NCBI RefSeq assembly: GCF_050613145.1
Contig: NZ_CP192507.1
Span: forward strand, 558,001 to 622,000
From: Lysinibacillus_B sp050613145
GTDB lineage: Bacteria > Bacillota > Bacilli > Bacillales_A > Planococcaceae
Reading direction: 5' to 3'
Length of the DNA stretch: 64,000 nucleotides
The notes under the pieces were generated by a model. That model did no database searches. It was not told where the DNA came from and was given only the letters and a program-made list of their open reading frames with translations. A program made the translations under genes and the position numbers. This document shows positions 24,545 to 35,198 of the stretch, one piece after another. Position 1 is the stretch's first letter, and every line of letters starts with the position of its first letter.

Positions 24545-25795
24545 ATGGATTATGCAACAGCGAAACTAGCAGAAGAAAAAGTATTTAAAGACCCTGTGCA
24601 TCGTTATGTGCATGTGCGCGACCAAGTCATTTGGGATTTAATCGGCACATGCGAGTTTCAACGTTTACGCAGGATCCGTCAGTTAGGTACTACATATTTA
24701 GTATTTCATGGGGCTGAACATAGTCGTTTTACGCATTCGCTTGGTGTATATGAAATTGTGCGACGCATTATTGATGATGTGTTTAGTGGTCGACCCGAGT
24801 GGGATAATAATGAGCGCTTATTAGCACTGTGCGCGGCATTATTGCATGATTTAGGACATGGACCGTTTTCCCATGCATTTGAGGCGGTGTTTGGTACAGA
24901 CCATGAGCAATACACACGCGCCATCTTGCTTGGCGATACAGAAGTAAATGCGGTGCTCCGAAAAGTCGGAAAAGGGTTCCCAGAGTTAGTGGCTCAAGTC
25001 ATTGATAATAACTATACAAATCAGCAAGTCGTGAGCCTGATCTCCAGTCAAATTGATGCAGACCGCATGGATTACTTGCAGCGAGATGCGTATTTTACAG
25101 GCGTAAGCTATGGGCATTTTGATATGGAGCGTATTTTACGTGTTATGCGTCCACGAAAAGATATGGTCGTCATTAAATCGAGCGGGATGCATGCGATTGA
25201 GGATTATATTATGTCGCGCTATCAAATGTACTTGCAAATCTATTTTCATCCCGTGTCTCGGAGTGCGGAAGCGGTTCTGAATCATATTTTAAAACGTGCG
25301 AAAAAGCTAAGTGAAGAAAATTATCAATTTACATTTGAACCGGTACACTTCAGGCCGTTCTTTCATGGAGAAGTATCACTTCAACAATATTTAGCGTTAG
25401 ATGAAAGTATTATGCTGACATACTTCCAATTTTGGATGGATGAAACCGACCCGATTTTAAGTGATTTATGCCGTCGCTTTATAAACCGTGACTTATTCGA
25501 ACATATGGATTTAAATCCAGCGGAGGAACCAGAACGCTATGCATGGCTAGTCGAGCAAGTAAAAGCGATTGGTCTGGACCCCGAATACTATATAAAGCCC
25601 GATTCCACATCGGATTTACCCTATGACTTTTACCGTCCAGGCGTCGTGCCAACGAAAAGGCCGATTTACTTGGAAATGCCAAGCGGGGAAATCCGTGAGT
25701 TAGCCGAGCAATCGCATATTGTCTCTGCGATGGCGAACAATATTAAGGTCGACTACAAAGTGTATTACCCGAAGGAAATTCATTTCTTAGGTTAA
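24545..25795 (+). CDS. ywfO: HD-domain phosphohydrolase YwfO
   Basis: The protein has 416 residues from ATG 24545, preceded by GGAGGAGG. The HD metal site is clear: HSRFTHSLGVYE, ALLHDLGHGPFSHAFE and later QIDADRMDYLQRDAYFTGV. It is a dNTPase/SAMHD1-like HD hydrolase; the family is thought to act on nucleotides, but the physiological substrate of YwfO is not settled. ywfO lies in the same ywf neighbourhood as hemQ and lipL in B. subtilis. Monocistronic. Confidence 0.9.
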   Translation: MDYATAKLAEEKVFKDPVHRYVHVRDQVIWDLIGTCEFQRLRRIRQLGTTYLVFHGAEHSRFTHSLGVYEIVRRIIDDVFSGRPEWDNNERLLALCAALLHDLGHGPFSHAFEAVFGTDHEQYTRAILLGDTEVNAVLRKVGKGFPELVAQVIDNNYTNQQVVSLISSQIDADRMDYLQRDAYFTGVSYGHFDMERILRVMRPRKDMVVIKSSGMHAIEDYIMSRYQMYLQIYFHPVSRSAEAVLNHILKRAKKLSEENYQFTFEPVHFRPFFHGEVSLQQYLALDESIMLTYFQFWMDETDPILSDLCRRFINRDLFEHMDLNPAEEPERYAWLVEQVKAIGLDPEYYIKPDSTSDLPYDFYRPGVVPTKRPIYLEMPSGEIRELAEQSHIVSAMANNIKVDYKVYYPKEIHFLG

Positions 25796-25797
25796 AC

Positions 25798-25845
25798 ACA
25801 CCCCCTACACTTGGGCAGATCATTCAAGGGTAGGGGGTGTTTGTT
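25798..25845 (+). terminator. terminator after ywfO
   Basis: ACACCCCCTAC (25798-25808) pairs with GTAGGGGGTGT (25830-25840), followed by TTGTT. A CTTG/CAAG step extends the stem. Confidence 0.75.
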
Positions 25846-26502
25846 AAAATAAATGATTTTACATCCCCTACTAGTGTCAAATCGCGAAATTGACATACAA
25901 CTTAATTTTAAATAAGTGTCAAATCAGGTCTATTTACCTGAATGGCGCTTATTTTCAGTTAAGTTGTATCTTAAAATCGACAACTGGCGTTTTTGTCGTT
26001 TTTAAAAAGGGAGTGTATGATTTTTTTGTTAAAAAATCGCAAGCTATCGTTTGTTTTTATTATTTTTTATAAATGACCCCATCATAAAGACGCGCATCAA
26101 CTACTTTAGAGCACACCACATTTTTCTAAAAAGCGTGAGTATTTTCATTTTTTATTCAAAAACCCGCTTTTTTCGCCCTTCACGCAATTCTTCTTTTTAG
26201 TAAATTTCTCTCTTTTTTATCACAGCAGCTATTCGTACAGCCCTCTATTTTGAATGAAAAGGTTTATTTCCCCCTAAAAATATAAGCCAATTGTTAAAGT
26301 CTATCGCTATGCTGGAACATGAAAATAAAATGCTATAGAAAGCTTTAAATAGGTTTATTTAAACAAAATATTCTATATTTTTCTAATTTTATGGTAGTGA
26401 AATGTAAAATTTAAGAGATTATTAAGCGGTTTTAAATATAATGCTATTGGAATCTCATAAAGAGGTTATGAAATATAGAAGAAGGAGGGAAAAGCTAAGG
26501 AA
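25841..26502. other. 660-bp gene-free region upstream of the giant adhesin
   Basis: No supported gene. It holds a 75-bp imperfect palindrome (25895-25969), a short CGACAA/TTGTCG hairpin with T-run (25978-26003), and a very A+T-rich leader with pyrimidine tracts at about 26160-26230. A TATAAT lies near 26437 without a good -35. The adhesin ribosome site is AGAAGGAGGG near 26480. The length of the leader suggests complex control of the adhesin. Confidence 0.6.
25895..25969. repeat. 75-bp imperfect palindrome
   Basis: The outer arms ATACAACTTAA and TTAAGTTGTAT are perfect, an inner AAATAAG/CTTATTT pair follows, and CAGGT/ACCTG closes a six-base loop (25930-25935). The whole arms align with few mismatches. 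It may be a small MITE-like element or a regulatory hairpin; no target-site duplication was seen. Confidence 0.65.
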
Positions 26503-29500
26503 ATGAGAAAACTAAATATAGCGCTTCTCACGGTACTCGTACTGTTCCAAACCATCCTCGGGCCGTTTGGTACATATGGGGTGACGTTTGCGGCTGAAGA
26601 GAAAAATACGCAAAATACTTCTGCAACAGCCATAACGCCTTTAGCTGGTTTAAATCTTGAATTTGCGTATTTAGATTACAATGGTACAAAGATTTCAAGT
26701 ACAGCTGATGCAAATAATGTGAAGCCACAAGCTGGGGATACTGTGAAATTACGTTATGAATTTTCTACGGACGAAGATTTAGAGTTTGAATACGGTGATG
26801 AGTTTAAATTTCAATTACCAGATTCATTCCTAGTATTCGACAAACAAGCTTTAAGCGGTCCAATTTCAATTGGTAGCGAAAAGTATTTTGAATATGAAGT
26901 AGACGAAAATAAAGTAGTAACAGTGAAGGCGGTTAAACCTTTTATAGAGGGTGGTATTAAAGGAGGATATATTCAATTCTCAGCTAAATTCGGTAATTTC
27001 AAAACAGATGATTTAGAACAAACATTAGATATTCCGAAATATGGTTCTGAAGAAAATATATCTATTCAATTAAAGTTCAGCCCTAAAGGTGGGGATTCTT
27101 CAATTTCCAAAGAGGGAGTTGAAATCTCAGGTAAAGATTCAGCAAAACGTTATATTCAATGGACAGTATGGGTAAACCAGTCAGCAAAAGAAGTTACACA
27201 ATTCCAATTTGAAGATAGTTGGGGTGAAGGAGATCTTTCTCTTGATGCGAGTTCTGTAAAAATAGAATCCGTAGAAATGGAAGCTACGTTAAATGAAATA
27301 AAGGTTGTAGGTACTCCAACACCTGTTACTACACCAAACATTAATCAGTCAAATAAAGGCTTTGATTTCACACTCGATAATCTTTCAGGTACGAATGCCT
27401 ATAAGGTGACATATATTACACAGGTAGAACGTACACCAAAATCTGAAGTGGAATCATTTACAAATAAGGTGTCCGTAATACCTACGATTAGTAGTGGAAC
27501 AGAAAATTGGGATGCAGAGGCAACAGTCAACCTTGAATATGGCAAACCGCTAGAAAAGACGTATACAGGTGATAAATATAAGGCTGATTGGACAGTTTCC
27601 TATAATTATATAGGAAACCAAATTAAAGATCGCGTCTTAAAAGATTCACTTGGTTCGGGTAGCTTACATAAATATGTGGAAGATTCTATTCGATTATATG
27701 AAATTCAAGGCGAAAATGAAGTATTGATTTATTCCTCTAATTCTGCTGACAACTTACAGACTACTGAAATGGCTGATGTTGCGTTAAATGACACGGATAA
27801 ATTTATTCAAGTGACATTTAAGAAGGAAACGACAAAGCCATATAAACTAAAATATGAAACAGTATCTGAAAAAGATATTATTGCAGGAGAAAATGGTCAG
27901 CTACCTAAACCAATTGCAAATACAGTAGAAGTCAAAAATCCAGGTAATCCAGGAGAGGCTTATGAATATAAAGTATCTACTGAAATTTATGCTGGATATG
28001 GTGTGGGACGTAAAGATGTAAATGCTGTAGATTACTCTAATAAAGAAGTCGAATGGAAAGTAGAATTAAACGCTGACCTAAATACAATGGAAAATGTCGT
28101 AATAAAAGACTTCTTAGATACTCAATCTACAAATAAAGGTAATTTGGAGTTACTAAAATATGCAGATGGCAACTATTTTAGATCTGAAACCGGAACAGAC
28201 CCAAATAGCTTAAGTGATTCTATAATCGATAAAAATGGGTTCACACTAAAGGTCGGTACATTAACTGACAAAATGGTGTTCTATTATAAAACAAAGTTTG
28301 ATGTGTTAGAAAAATATTTAGCCGCTACTGGGCAATCCGCATATCAAAATAACATTAAATTTGAGTGGGGTGGCGGAGAAAGCACCCAACCAGTAGAAGA
28401 CGAATCAAAGGTCGGTACATTTACGCCATTAGAAGCATTTAAAAATAATGCAATTAAATCAGGAAGCTATGATTATTCAACACGTGAGTTTGTGTGGTCT
28501 TTAAAAGCGAACGTTAACCAAAATGAAATTAACAAAATTGTTGATACACTTGACGATTATCAAAGCTTTTTAGGAACGAGTGCTATTGAAATTTATAAAA
28601 TTAACGTTCAACCAAATGGTAGTCTACAACGTGGTGAAAAAGTTACTTCCGGTTACACACCTGCTATCTCAGGACAATCACTAACACTTACCTTTGATAG
28701 TTCAACAAGTTCAGCATACGAAATTGTGTATAAAACAAAAGATACGGATGGGATTATCGGAACTGGTGGTACAGGAAATAACAAAACGAACCAAACGTAT
28801 AAAAATAATGCTGAAATTTATTTAAATGGTGAATTGAAGGGGAAACCTAAGGAAGCAGAAGTAACTGTAGAAGTTGCGGATAACTTAATTGAAAAAATAG
28901 GTACACCAAATTCAGCCGATTCAACAGTAGATTGGAAAATCGATATTAACAAATCGGGTTCAACAATTAAAAATATTATTGTAAAAGATAACTTATCAAG
29001 TACGGACCCAAATGTTAAACAATTTTACTTGCAAGAATCGTTTGAATTAAGACCATTTGTTTATGGAAAAGACGGTGTCACTTTAGGTTCACCGGTATCG
29101 TTAACTGACAAAGGGGCATTAACGATTTTACCGGATAAGCAATCATTTGAATTTAGGTTAAATGAGGAAAACGCATCGTATCAATTAAGCTATAAATCCT
29201 TTTATGAAGGTCCAAATAATGGGGCATTGAGCAATAATGCGGTACTAAATTATACAAACTCAACAACCGGACAAGATGTAACGGGTGAATCTACTAAATC
29301 TGAAGTGGCAACAAATTTCACTTACAATGATTCAGATGCTGGTATGGAATTTAAACGTGTCAACCTTGAAATTACGAAACAAGGGATAAACAATGACGAT
29401 ACAAGTAAAAACCATCCATTAAAAGACGTTGAATTTACCGTTTGGAATAAGTCTGGTAAATATCAAATTAATGATACAGTGTACAAAACAGATGCAACTG

Positions 29501-32500
29501 GTAAATTCACAATTGCTGATATTGGTACTGGAACTTACGTCATAAAAGAAAAACTACCAGAGGGGTATGTAGCTCCTACAACATTACAGGGTGCTTCTAA
29601 TATCGAAGTAGTAACAGAAAATGGTGCGAAATATGCGAAGTATACAGTAACGATTGGTAAATTAACGGATGGTGCAGCCAATACCAAGGTATGGACTGTT
29701 AATAATGATGAAGTTTTACAATCTAGTTCGCTGAAAAAAACAGGTTTAGATTCAACTAAACTTGGACAAGTCAAATTCAAATTGTATAAACAGGATGGAA
29801 CACAAGTGACATCGGTTCCAAAATACAAATATGAGAACGGTGTGAGAACACAAGATGGTACGCTAGATATCACGACACTTACACCTAATCCGACAACAGG
29901 TGAAATTTATGTATCTTATTTAGAGCCGGGTAGTTATTACTTCCAAGAGATAGAGACAGCTATAGGTTATAAACTAGATACAACTAAGAAGTCATTTACG
30001 ATTTCATCTAACTCAATAGTAAAATTCGATGCAGGTACATTACAAAATAACCCTCGTCATCTAACTGTTGAAAACAAAGGTGATGACGGCGAACCTTTAG
30101 TAGGCTCAACATTTGATATTTATAAAATTGTAGATGGAGGCAGCTGTCCAAATCCTACTGATGGGAAAGTTACAGATTTAACAGATGCAACTAAATATGA
30201 AAAAGTTACATCTGTACCAGTAGTAACGGGTGAAGGAGGTAAGGTGACGGTAGATATTTCTTCACTTCCATCCGGACAGTACTTCATCGTACAAAATAAT
30301 ATTACAAATGTATATTATATAAATCGTCCAGGTGAAGTGGTGAAAATTGATACAACAAACTGCTTTACTTCTTCACCAACAGATGAAAATGATGTTATAC
30401 CGCCTGTATTTGAAAACCCGCGTGACGAATCAGGTACTCTAGTTGATTTAACGCTAACAAAAACATTAGTAGATGGCGATAAGCATACAATTGAGGGCGC
30501 GGTTATTAAATTAACTGGTAAAAAAGCGAATAGCCCAAAAATTTACTACGGTAAAACAGATATAAATGGGCAAATTACGAAATGGTATAAATCAGAAGCT
30601 GATGCAAAAGAGGGAGATATTGCAAAAGCTGAATTAACAATCATCCAAGATAAATACACAGTAACAGAGCTTTACAATACTGGATTTAAATATGAAGGTC
30701 TTGCGAAGTTAGATGGTGCTAATGGATTTACAAATGATTCTGGCATTGTTTTTGACTACAATAAAACAACTGCTGTAACAGATATTAAAGTTACAAACAA
30801 AAAGCTAGAGCGTACAGTGATTATTACAAATAGCTGTAATAAGGAAGAAACAACGTATCAGTTAGTTAATACAACAACGAATCAAGTAATTAAGCAAGAT
30901 GCATTAGGAAATAACATTCCGAATATTGACCCGACAACAGGAGTAATTAAATTACCGGCAGGTCAAGCGAAAATTGAGCTTACGAATATTCACCTTGCAA
31001 GTGGTAAGTATACAGTAGAACAATTAACATCTTCAGGTGGATGTAAGTTAAGTGAGGATCCAAAAGAAATAACTGTAGTACCAGACACACCAGGTAATCT
31101 TGAATTCCCAGAAAACGACGAGCCGATAAAAACAACCGTTACAAATGAAGATCCAGATGGTAACAAGTTGGTTGGTTCAGAGTTTGAACTGTATAAAGCG
31201 ATTAATGGTTGTCCAACTGGTTCAACTATTAAGCCGGGGCCGGGAATATATGAACTTGTAGATACGTTCACAACAGGTTCAGACGGAAAAACGCCTGAAA
31301 TTGACTTCTCTGAGTATGGTTCAGGGACATATGTAGTCGTTCAAAAATCACTTACAAGCGACAATAAAGAATACTATGTTGAGCGTGCTTATGAATTAGT
31401 AGAGTTCGATACATCCACATGTATTGAAATTGAGCCTGGAATACCTACGTCTCCAGGCACACAAGTACCACCAGCAACGTTTGAAAATGAACGTGGTAAA
31501 GGGAAAATAACGATTACAAAAGTAGATGAAAATGAGGCTACAAAAGGTATTGAAGGTGCTGAAATTACAATTACAGGTACTAAAATTCAGCCATACCAAT
31601 CGTATAAAGGTACTTCAAATGTTAATGGTGAAATTAAATTCAAGGATGTAAATGGTGTTGAAGTAGATGTATTATTCGACGATTATGTCATAACAGAAAC
31701 GAAATTCCCAACAGGATACGAAGGTCTGAAGACGACATTTACTACTAATACATTTGCATTTAAAGAATCTACCAAATCAACAAATGCCTCAATTCAAATA
31801 ACAAACAAAAAAATTGAGCGAACAGTAACAATTAATGACTCATGTACGTTAGGTGACCGTGTATATGGTATTTATGCGCCAGATGGTACGACAGAAGTTG
31901 GAAGAGTAACATTAGCTTCAGGAGAATCTACGCAAAATATTACATTGCAATTCAATTTACCTGATGGACAAAATACAGCAGACTTTGTTGTGAAACAAAT
32001 CTCAAGTACAAATGTGGAATGTGAAAATCCAAGTGAACCAACATTCCCGGTTACACGAGATGAGAACCCTACTCCACCAAAAGAAGTGGAATTGGGTAGT
32101 AACTTAGTAGAATTAACATTTGAGAATTGTTATGGACCAGTTTCTGGAACATTTACATTCTCAGATTCAACTAATGTTTACACGGTGACTGTGGCTGAAG
32201 CTGATAATGGTAAAGTAACGAGAAACATTCCAGCAGGTACTTATAAAGTAACGGGTGAAGGAATGGTAGAACGTACAATCACTATCACAGATGATACAGC
32301 GAATAATAAATACACAATTGCAACACAGGATTGTGGAACAATTGAAATTGATTTTAAGAGCTGTGAAAAAGATAATACTGATGTGACAACTGTAGATATT
32401 TATAAAAAAGGCGAAACTACACCTTTTAAAACAGTTGGTACAGTAAACGGAGTAACAAACTGGACAACTACTTTACAAGTAGGCGATTATATTGCATATC

Positions 32501-35196
32501 CAGGAGGGACTACGGAAAACGGAGTAGAGTTTAGTGTTACAGATGGTTCTAACGATCCTGTAGTTGTTAACGAGCCATGTGCTGCCGAAGCAATTACAAT
32601 CGTGTTTAATGCCTGTGATAAGCTAGGCACAACAACTGTAGATATTTACAATAAAGATACAAAAGTTAAAGTAACAACAGTAGATGTTAATTCAAACTGG
32701 ACAACTTCTTTAGCGGAAGGTAACTATGTTGCATATCCAGGTGGAACAACATCAAATGGAACAGATTTTACAGTTGGTAAACAGACAATCCAAAACCCAA
32801 TAACTGTGACACAACCTTGTGGAACAGAAAAAATCACAATTGAATTTGATGCATGTGAAAAAGCAGCTACACCTACAACGTCCATTGATGTGTATGAAAC
32901 AGATGCATCAGGTAATCCAACAGGTACAGCAACAGTTGTGACGAAAGATGCTAATAAATATACAGTAGATTTAGACAATGGTATTTATATCGCGTATCCA
33001 GGTGGAACAACAACTAATGGTACGTCATTTGATGTCACAAACTCTACAACACAAGTAATTACGGTAACAGAACCATGTCCAGCTGAAGAAGTAACAATTG
33101 AGTTCGATCGTTGTGACAAAGAGGGACGTACAACAGTTGATATTTACAATCGAGATACAGACGGAATTGTAACGACAGTAGATGAAACAACTGCTTGGAA
33201 AGTTTCACTTGAAGTAGGTAATTACATTGCGTATCCAGGTGGCATTAAAGAATTTGGTACACCGTTTGACGTAACAAAAACTACAACTGTAAATGATGTA
33301 ATCAAAGTTCTTGAGCCATGTAACCCGGTGCCAGTAGAAATTACACTCATCGGCTGTAACAAGCTAGGCACAACAACAGTTGATATTTATGAGATTGACA
33401 ATAATAATGAATTAATTCCAGCTTCAAAAATGACGGTTACAGTTCAAGATGGTAACGTAACAAAACAATTAGATGAAGGTAGGTTTGTTATCGTTCTAAG
33501 TGGAACAACAGCGTTCGATCTGAGTGAAATCATTACAATAGATGAAACAACGGTCGGCCCGATTCCAGTGACACTTACACAGGACTGTAAAAATGCAACG
33601 ATTACATTTAAATCATGTGATTTACCGATGGGCAAGACAACATTCACGTTTGATGATGGAAAAGGGAATACATTTACGACATCAACAGATGAAAACGGTA
33701 TAATTTCAACAACTGTACCACCAGGCATTTACACAGTAACAAATACAACAACAAACGTTTCGAAAGTGATTGATATTACATCAACTGTGACGAACTTAGT
33801 TATTGTAGAGTGTGAAGCTTGTATAGCAAATGTAACTGTGCCAGAGCTTGCAGGACAAACTGTAACGATTTCAGATGGTTCAATTATTGAAACTGTGCCA
33901 GTAGATGCGACAGGTACATTTACGGTGCCATTTACAGATGGTAACTTGACTGTGAAGGATGCAACAGGAATGGAAGTGGGTAAAATTACTGTTACGGATT
34001 GTACAGGTATATTTAATTACCCAGCATGTGAGCGCCCAACGATTACACTTCCAACATACGAGAATAAGGAAGTATTTATTCTTTCTGAAACAGCTGTTGG
34101 AGGACCAATTACATCTCCGGATGTAACGACAGTAGATGTTGCATTAGTAGTGACATCTGAAGATACTGCAACAGTAGATATAGATGGTAAACTAACAATT
34201 GATAAGTCGAAGTTAGTTGATAGCAACGAATATTATATTGTTGATGAATTCGGGAAAATTTTAAAGATAATTAAATTAGATGGTGGAGATATTGTTGTCT
34301 TTACGCCAAATCGAATGGAGGAGGTACGCTTAGAAGAATGTGTACCAAAAAATCCAATTCCATTTGAACCAGTTCCACCAACAAATCCAGGTGGAGGGAC
34401 TGATCCAAGTGAGCCAACAGACCCAGGCACGCCACCAACTGATCCAAGTGAGCCAACAGATCCAGGCACACCACCAACAGATCCGAGTGAGCCAACAGAT
34501 CCAGGCACACCGCCGACAGATCCGAGTGAGCCGACAGATCCAGGCACGCCACCAACAGATCCGAGTGAGCCGACAGATCCAGGCACACCACCAACAGATC
34601 CGAGTGAGCCAACAGATCCAGGCACACCACCGACAGATCCGAGTGAGCCGACAGATCCAGGCACACCACCAACAGATCCGAGTGAGCCAACAGATCCAGG
34701 CACACCACCGACAGATCCGAGTGAGCCAACAGATCCAGGCACACCGCCGACAGATCCGAGTGAGCCGACAGATCCAGGTACACCAACTCCAGTAACACCG
34801 GAGCAGGTAGAAAATATCCAAAAGATTATAGAAGATCCAATTCCAAATAATCCGGAAGATATTAAAAAGCAAATCGAAGAATTAAAGCAATTCTTAGAGA
34901 TGTTTGAACAGCTTACACCTGAAGAACAAGCAGAGCTTCTGCGTGTATTAGGTGTAGAACTTACAAAATTACAGGAACGTTTAGCGGAGCTTGAGCGTAC
35001 ATTAGTCGCAATGGAGTCGAAAGAGCCAGCGACTGATGGTACAACAGCGGGGAACGATAATGTTTCAACAGCAGGCGAGAGCGTAGCGAAGCTTCCTCAA
35101 ACAGATGGTGCGTCTACAACGGCAATGTTGTATGCAGGTCTTGCTTTAATGGCAATGAGCGCATTCTTCTTAATCCGTCGTCGTAAAAACGCCTAA
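26503..35196 (+). CDS. giant LPxTG-type cell-wall adhesin (MSCRAMM/Cna-B multidomain)
   Basis: The protein has 2,897 residues. A signal peptide (1-31, cut after TFAA) leads into about five modules of roughly 150 residues (recurring DWxVxxN strands near 214, 357, 512, 659, 807) that resemble collagen-adhesin-type immunoglobulin folds. From about 950 to 1800 come Cna-B/SpaA-like domains (LTxTK..., LVGSxFxLYK, GTYVIKEKLPEGY). From about 1870 to 2520 there are modules of about 75-85 residues opening with a cysteine and ending EPC. Then a Pro-rich stalk (2633-2762), a helical segment (about 2765-2830), LPQTDG (2864-2869), a membrane helix and RRRKNA. It is an anchored surface protein for adhesion. 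ATG 26503 has GGAGGG upstream. The sorting motif is not canonical LPxTG. Confidence 0.92.
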   Translation: MRKLNIALLTVLVLFQTILGPFGTYGVTFAAEEKNTQNTSATAITPLAGLNLEFAYLDYNGTKISSTADANNVKPQAGDTVKLRYEFSTDEDLEFEYGDEFKFQLPDSFLVFDKQALSGPISIGSEKYFEYEVDENKVVTVKAVKPFIEGGIKGGYIQFSAKFGNFKTDDLEQTLDIPKYGSEENISIQLKFSPKGGDSSISKEGVEISGKDSAKRYIQWTVWVNQSAKEVTQFQFEDSWGEGDLSLDASSVKIESVEMEATLNEIKVVGTPTPVTTPNINQSNKGFDFTLDNLSGTNAYKVTYITQVERTPKSEVESFTNKVSVIPTISSGTENWDAEATVNLEYGKPLEKTYTGDKYKADWTVSYNYIGNQIKDRVLKDSLGSGSLHKYVEDSIRLYEIQGENEVLIYSSNSADNLQTTEMADVALNDTDKFIQVTFKKETTKPYKLKYETVSEKDIIAGENGQLPKPIANTVEVKNPGNPGEAYEYKVSTEIYAGYGVGRKDVNAVDYSNKEVEWKVELNADLNTMENVVIKDFLDTQSTNKGNLELLKYADGNYFRSETGTDPNSLSDSIIDKNGFTLKVGTLTDKMVFYYKTKFDVLEKYLAATGQSAYQNNIKFEWGGGESTQPVEDESKVGTFTPLEAFKNNAIKSGSYDYSTREFVWSLKANVNQNEINKIVDTLDDYQSFLGTSAIEIYKINVQPNGSLQRGEKVTSGYTPAISGQSLTLTFDSSTSSAYEIVYKTKDTDGIIGTGGTGNNKTNQTYKNNAEIYLNGELKGKPKEAEVTVEVADNLIEKIGTPNSADSTVDWKIDINKSGSTIKNIIVKDNLSSTDPNVKQFYLQESFELRPFVYGKDGVTLGSPVSLTDKGALTILPDKQSFEFRLNEENASYQLSYKSFYEGPNNGALSNNAVLNYTNSTTGQDVTGESTKSEVATNFTYNDSDAGMEFKRVNLEITKQGINNDDTSKNHPLKDVEFTVWNKSGKYQINDTVYKTDATGKFTIADIGTGTYVIKEKLPEGYVAPTTLQGASNIEVVTENGAKYAKYTVTIGKLTDGAANTKVWTVNNDEVLQSSSLKKTGLDSTKLGQVKFKLYKQDGTQVTSVPKYKYENGVRTQDGTLDITTLTPNPTTGEIYVSYLEPGSYYFQEIETAIGYKLDTTKKSFTISSNSIVKFDAGTLQNNPRHLTVENKGDDGEPLVGSTFDIYKIVDGGSCPNPTDGKVTDLTDATKYEKVTSVPVVTGEGGKVTVDISSLPSGQYFIVQNNITNVYYINRPGEVVKIDTTNCFTSSPTDENDVIPPVFENPRDESGTLVDLTLTKTLVDGDKHTIEGAVIKLTGKKANSPKIYYGKTDINGQITKWYKSEADAKEGDIAKAELTIIQDKYTVTELYNTGFKYEGLAKLDGANGFTNDSGIVFDYNKTTAVTDIKVTNKKLERTVIITNSCNKEETTYQLVNTTTNQVIKQDALGNNIPNIDPTTGVIKLPAGQAKIELTNIHLASGKYTVEQLTSSGGCKLSEDPKEITVVPDTPGNLEFPENDEPIKTTVTNEDPDGNKLVGSEFELYKAINGCPTGSTIKPGPGIYELVDTFTTGSDGKTPEIDFSEYGSGTYVVVQKSLTSDNKEYYVERAYELVEFDTSTCIEIEPGIPTSPGTQVPPATFENERGKGKITITKVDENEATKGIEGAEITITGTKIQPYQSYKGTSNVNGEIKFKDVNGVEVDVLFDDYVITETKFPTGYEGLKTTFTTNTFAFKESTKSTNASIQITNKKIERTVTINDSCTLGDRVYGIYAPDGTTEVGRVTLASGESTQNITLQFNLPDGQNTADFVVKQISSTNVECENPSEPTFPVTRDENPTPPKEVELGSNLVELTFENCYGPVSGTFTFSDSTNVYTVTVAEADNGKVTRNIPAGTYKVTGEGMVERTITITDDTANNKYTIATQDCGTIEIDFKSCEKDNTDVTTVDIYKKGETTPFKTVGTVNGVTNWTTTLQVGDYIAYPGGTTENGVEFSVTDGSNDPVVVNEPCAAEAITIVFNACDKLGTTTVDIYNKDTKVKVTTVDVNSNWTTSLAEGNYVAYPGGTTSNGTDFTVGKQTIQNPITVTQPCGTEKITIEFDACEKAATPTTSIDVYETDASGNPTGTATVVTKDANKYTVDLDNGIYIAYPGGTTTNGTSFDVTNSTTQVITVTEPCPAEEVTIEFDRCDKEGRTTVDIYNRDTDGIVTTVDETTAWKVSLEVGNYIAYPGGIKEFGTPFDVTKTTTVNDVIKVLEPCNPVPVEITLIGCNKLGTTTVDIYEIDNNNELIPASKMTVTVQDGNVTKQLDEGRFVIVLSGTTAFDLSEIITIDETTVGPIPVTLTQDCKNATITFKSCDLPMGKTTFTFDDGKGNTFTTSTDENGIISTTVPPGIYTVTNTTTNVSKVIDITSTVTNLVIVECEACIANVTVPELAGQTVTISDGSIIETVPVDATGTFTVPFTDGNLTVKDATGMEVGKITVTDCTGIFNYPACERPTITLPTYENKEVFILSETAVGGPITSPDVTTVDVALVVTSEDTATVDIDGKLTIDKSKLVDSNEYYIVDEFGKILKIIKLDGGDIVVFTPNRMEEVRLEECVPKNPIPFEPVPPTNPGGGTDPSEPTDPGTPPTDPSEPTDPGTPPTDPSEPTDPGTPPTDPSEPTDPGTPPTDPSEPTDPGTPPTDPSEPTDPGTPPTDPSEPTDPGTPPTDPSEPTDPGTPPTDPSEPTDPGTPPTDPSEPTDPGTPTPVTPEQVENIQKIIEDPIPNNPEDIKKQIEELKQFLEMFEQLTPEEQAELLRVLGVELTKLQERLAELERTLVAMESKEPATDGTTAGNDNVSTAGESVAKLPQTDGASTTAMLYAGLALMAMSAFFLIRRRKNA
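34399..34788 (+). repeat. ten 39-bp repeats encoding the Pro-rich stalk
   Basis: Ten copies of a 39-bp unit encode TDPSEPTDPGTPP. Copies differ only in synonymous third positions (for example CCA/CCG), so the array is young or homogenised. The repeat has no stop codons in several other frames, which produces long shadow frames on both strands. Confidence 0.95.
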
Positions 35197-35198
35197 TA

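Noticed and set aside
25890..26072. 60-codon frame upstream of the adhesin
   Set aside because: It reads through the palindrome and a hairpin, has no ribosome site and no recognisable similarity.
34233..34872. Long open frames on both strands over the adhesin stalk
   Set aside because: They arise because the 39-bp repeat is a multiple of three and lacks stops in several frames; composition and start sites do not support genes.
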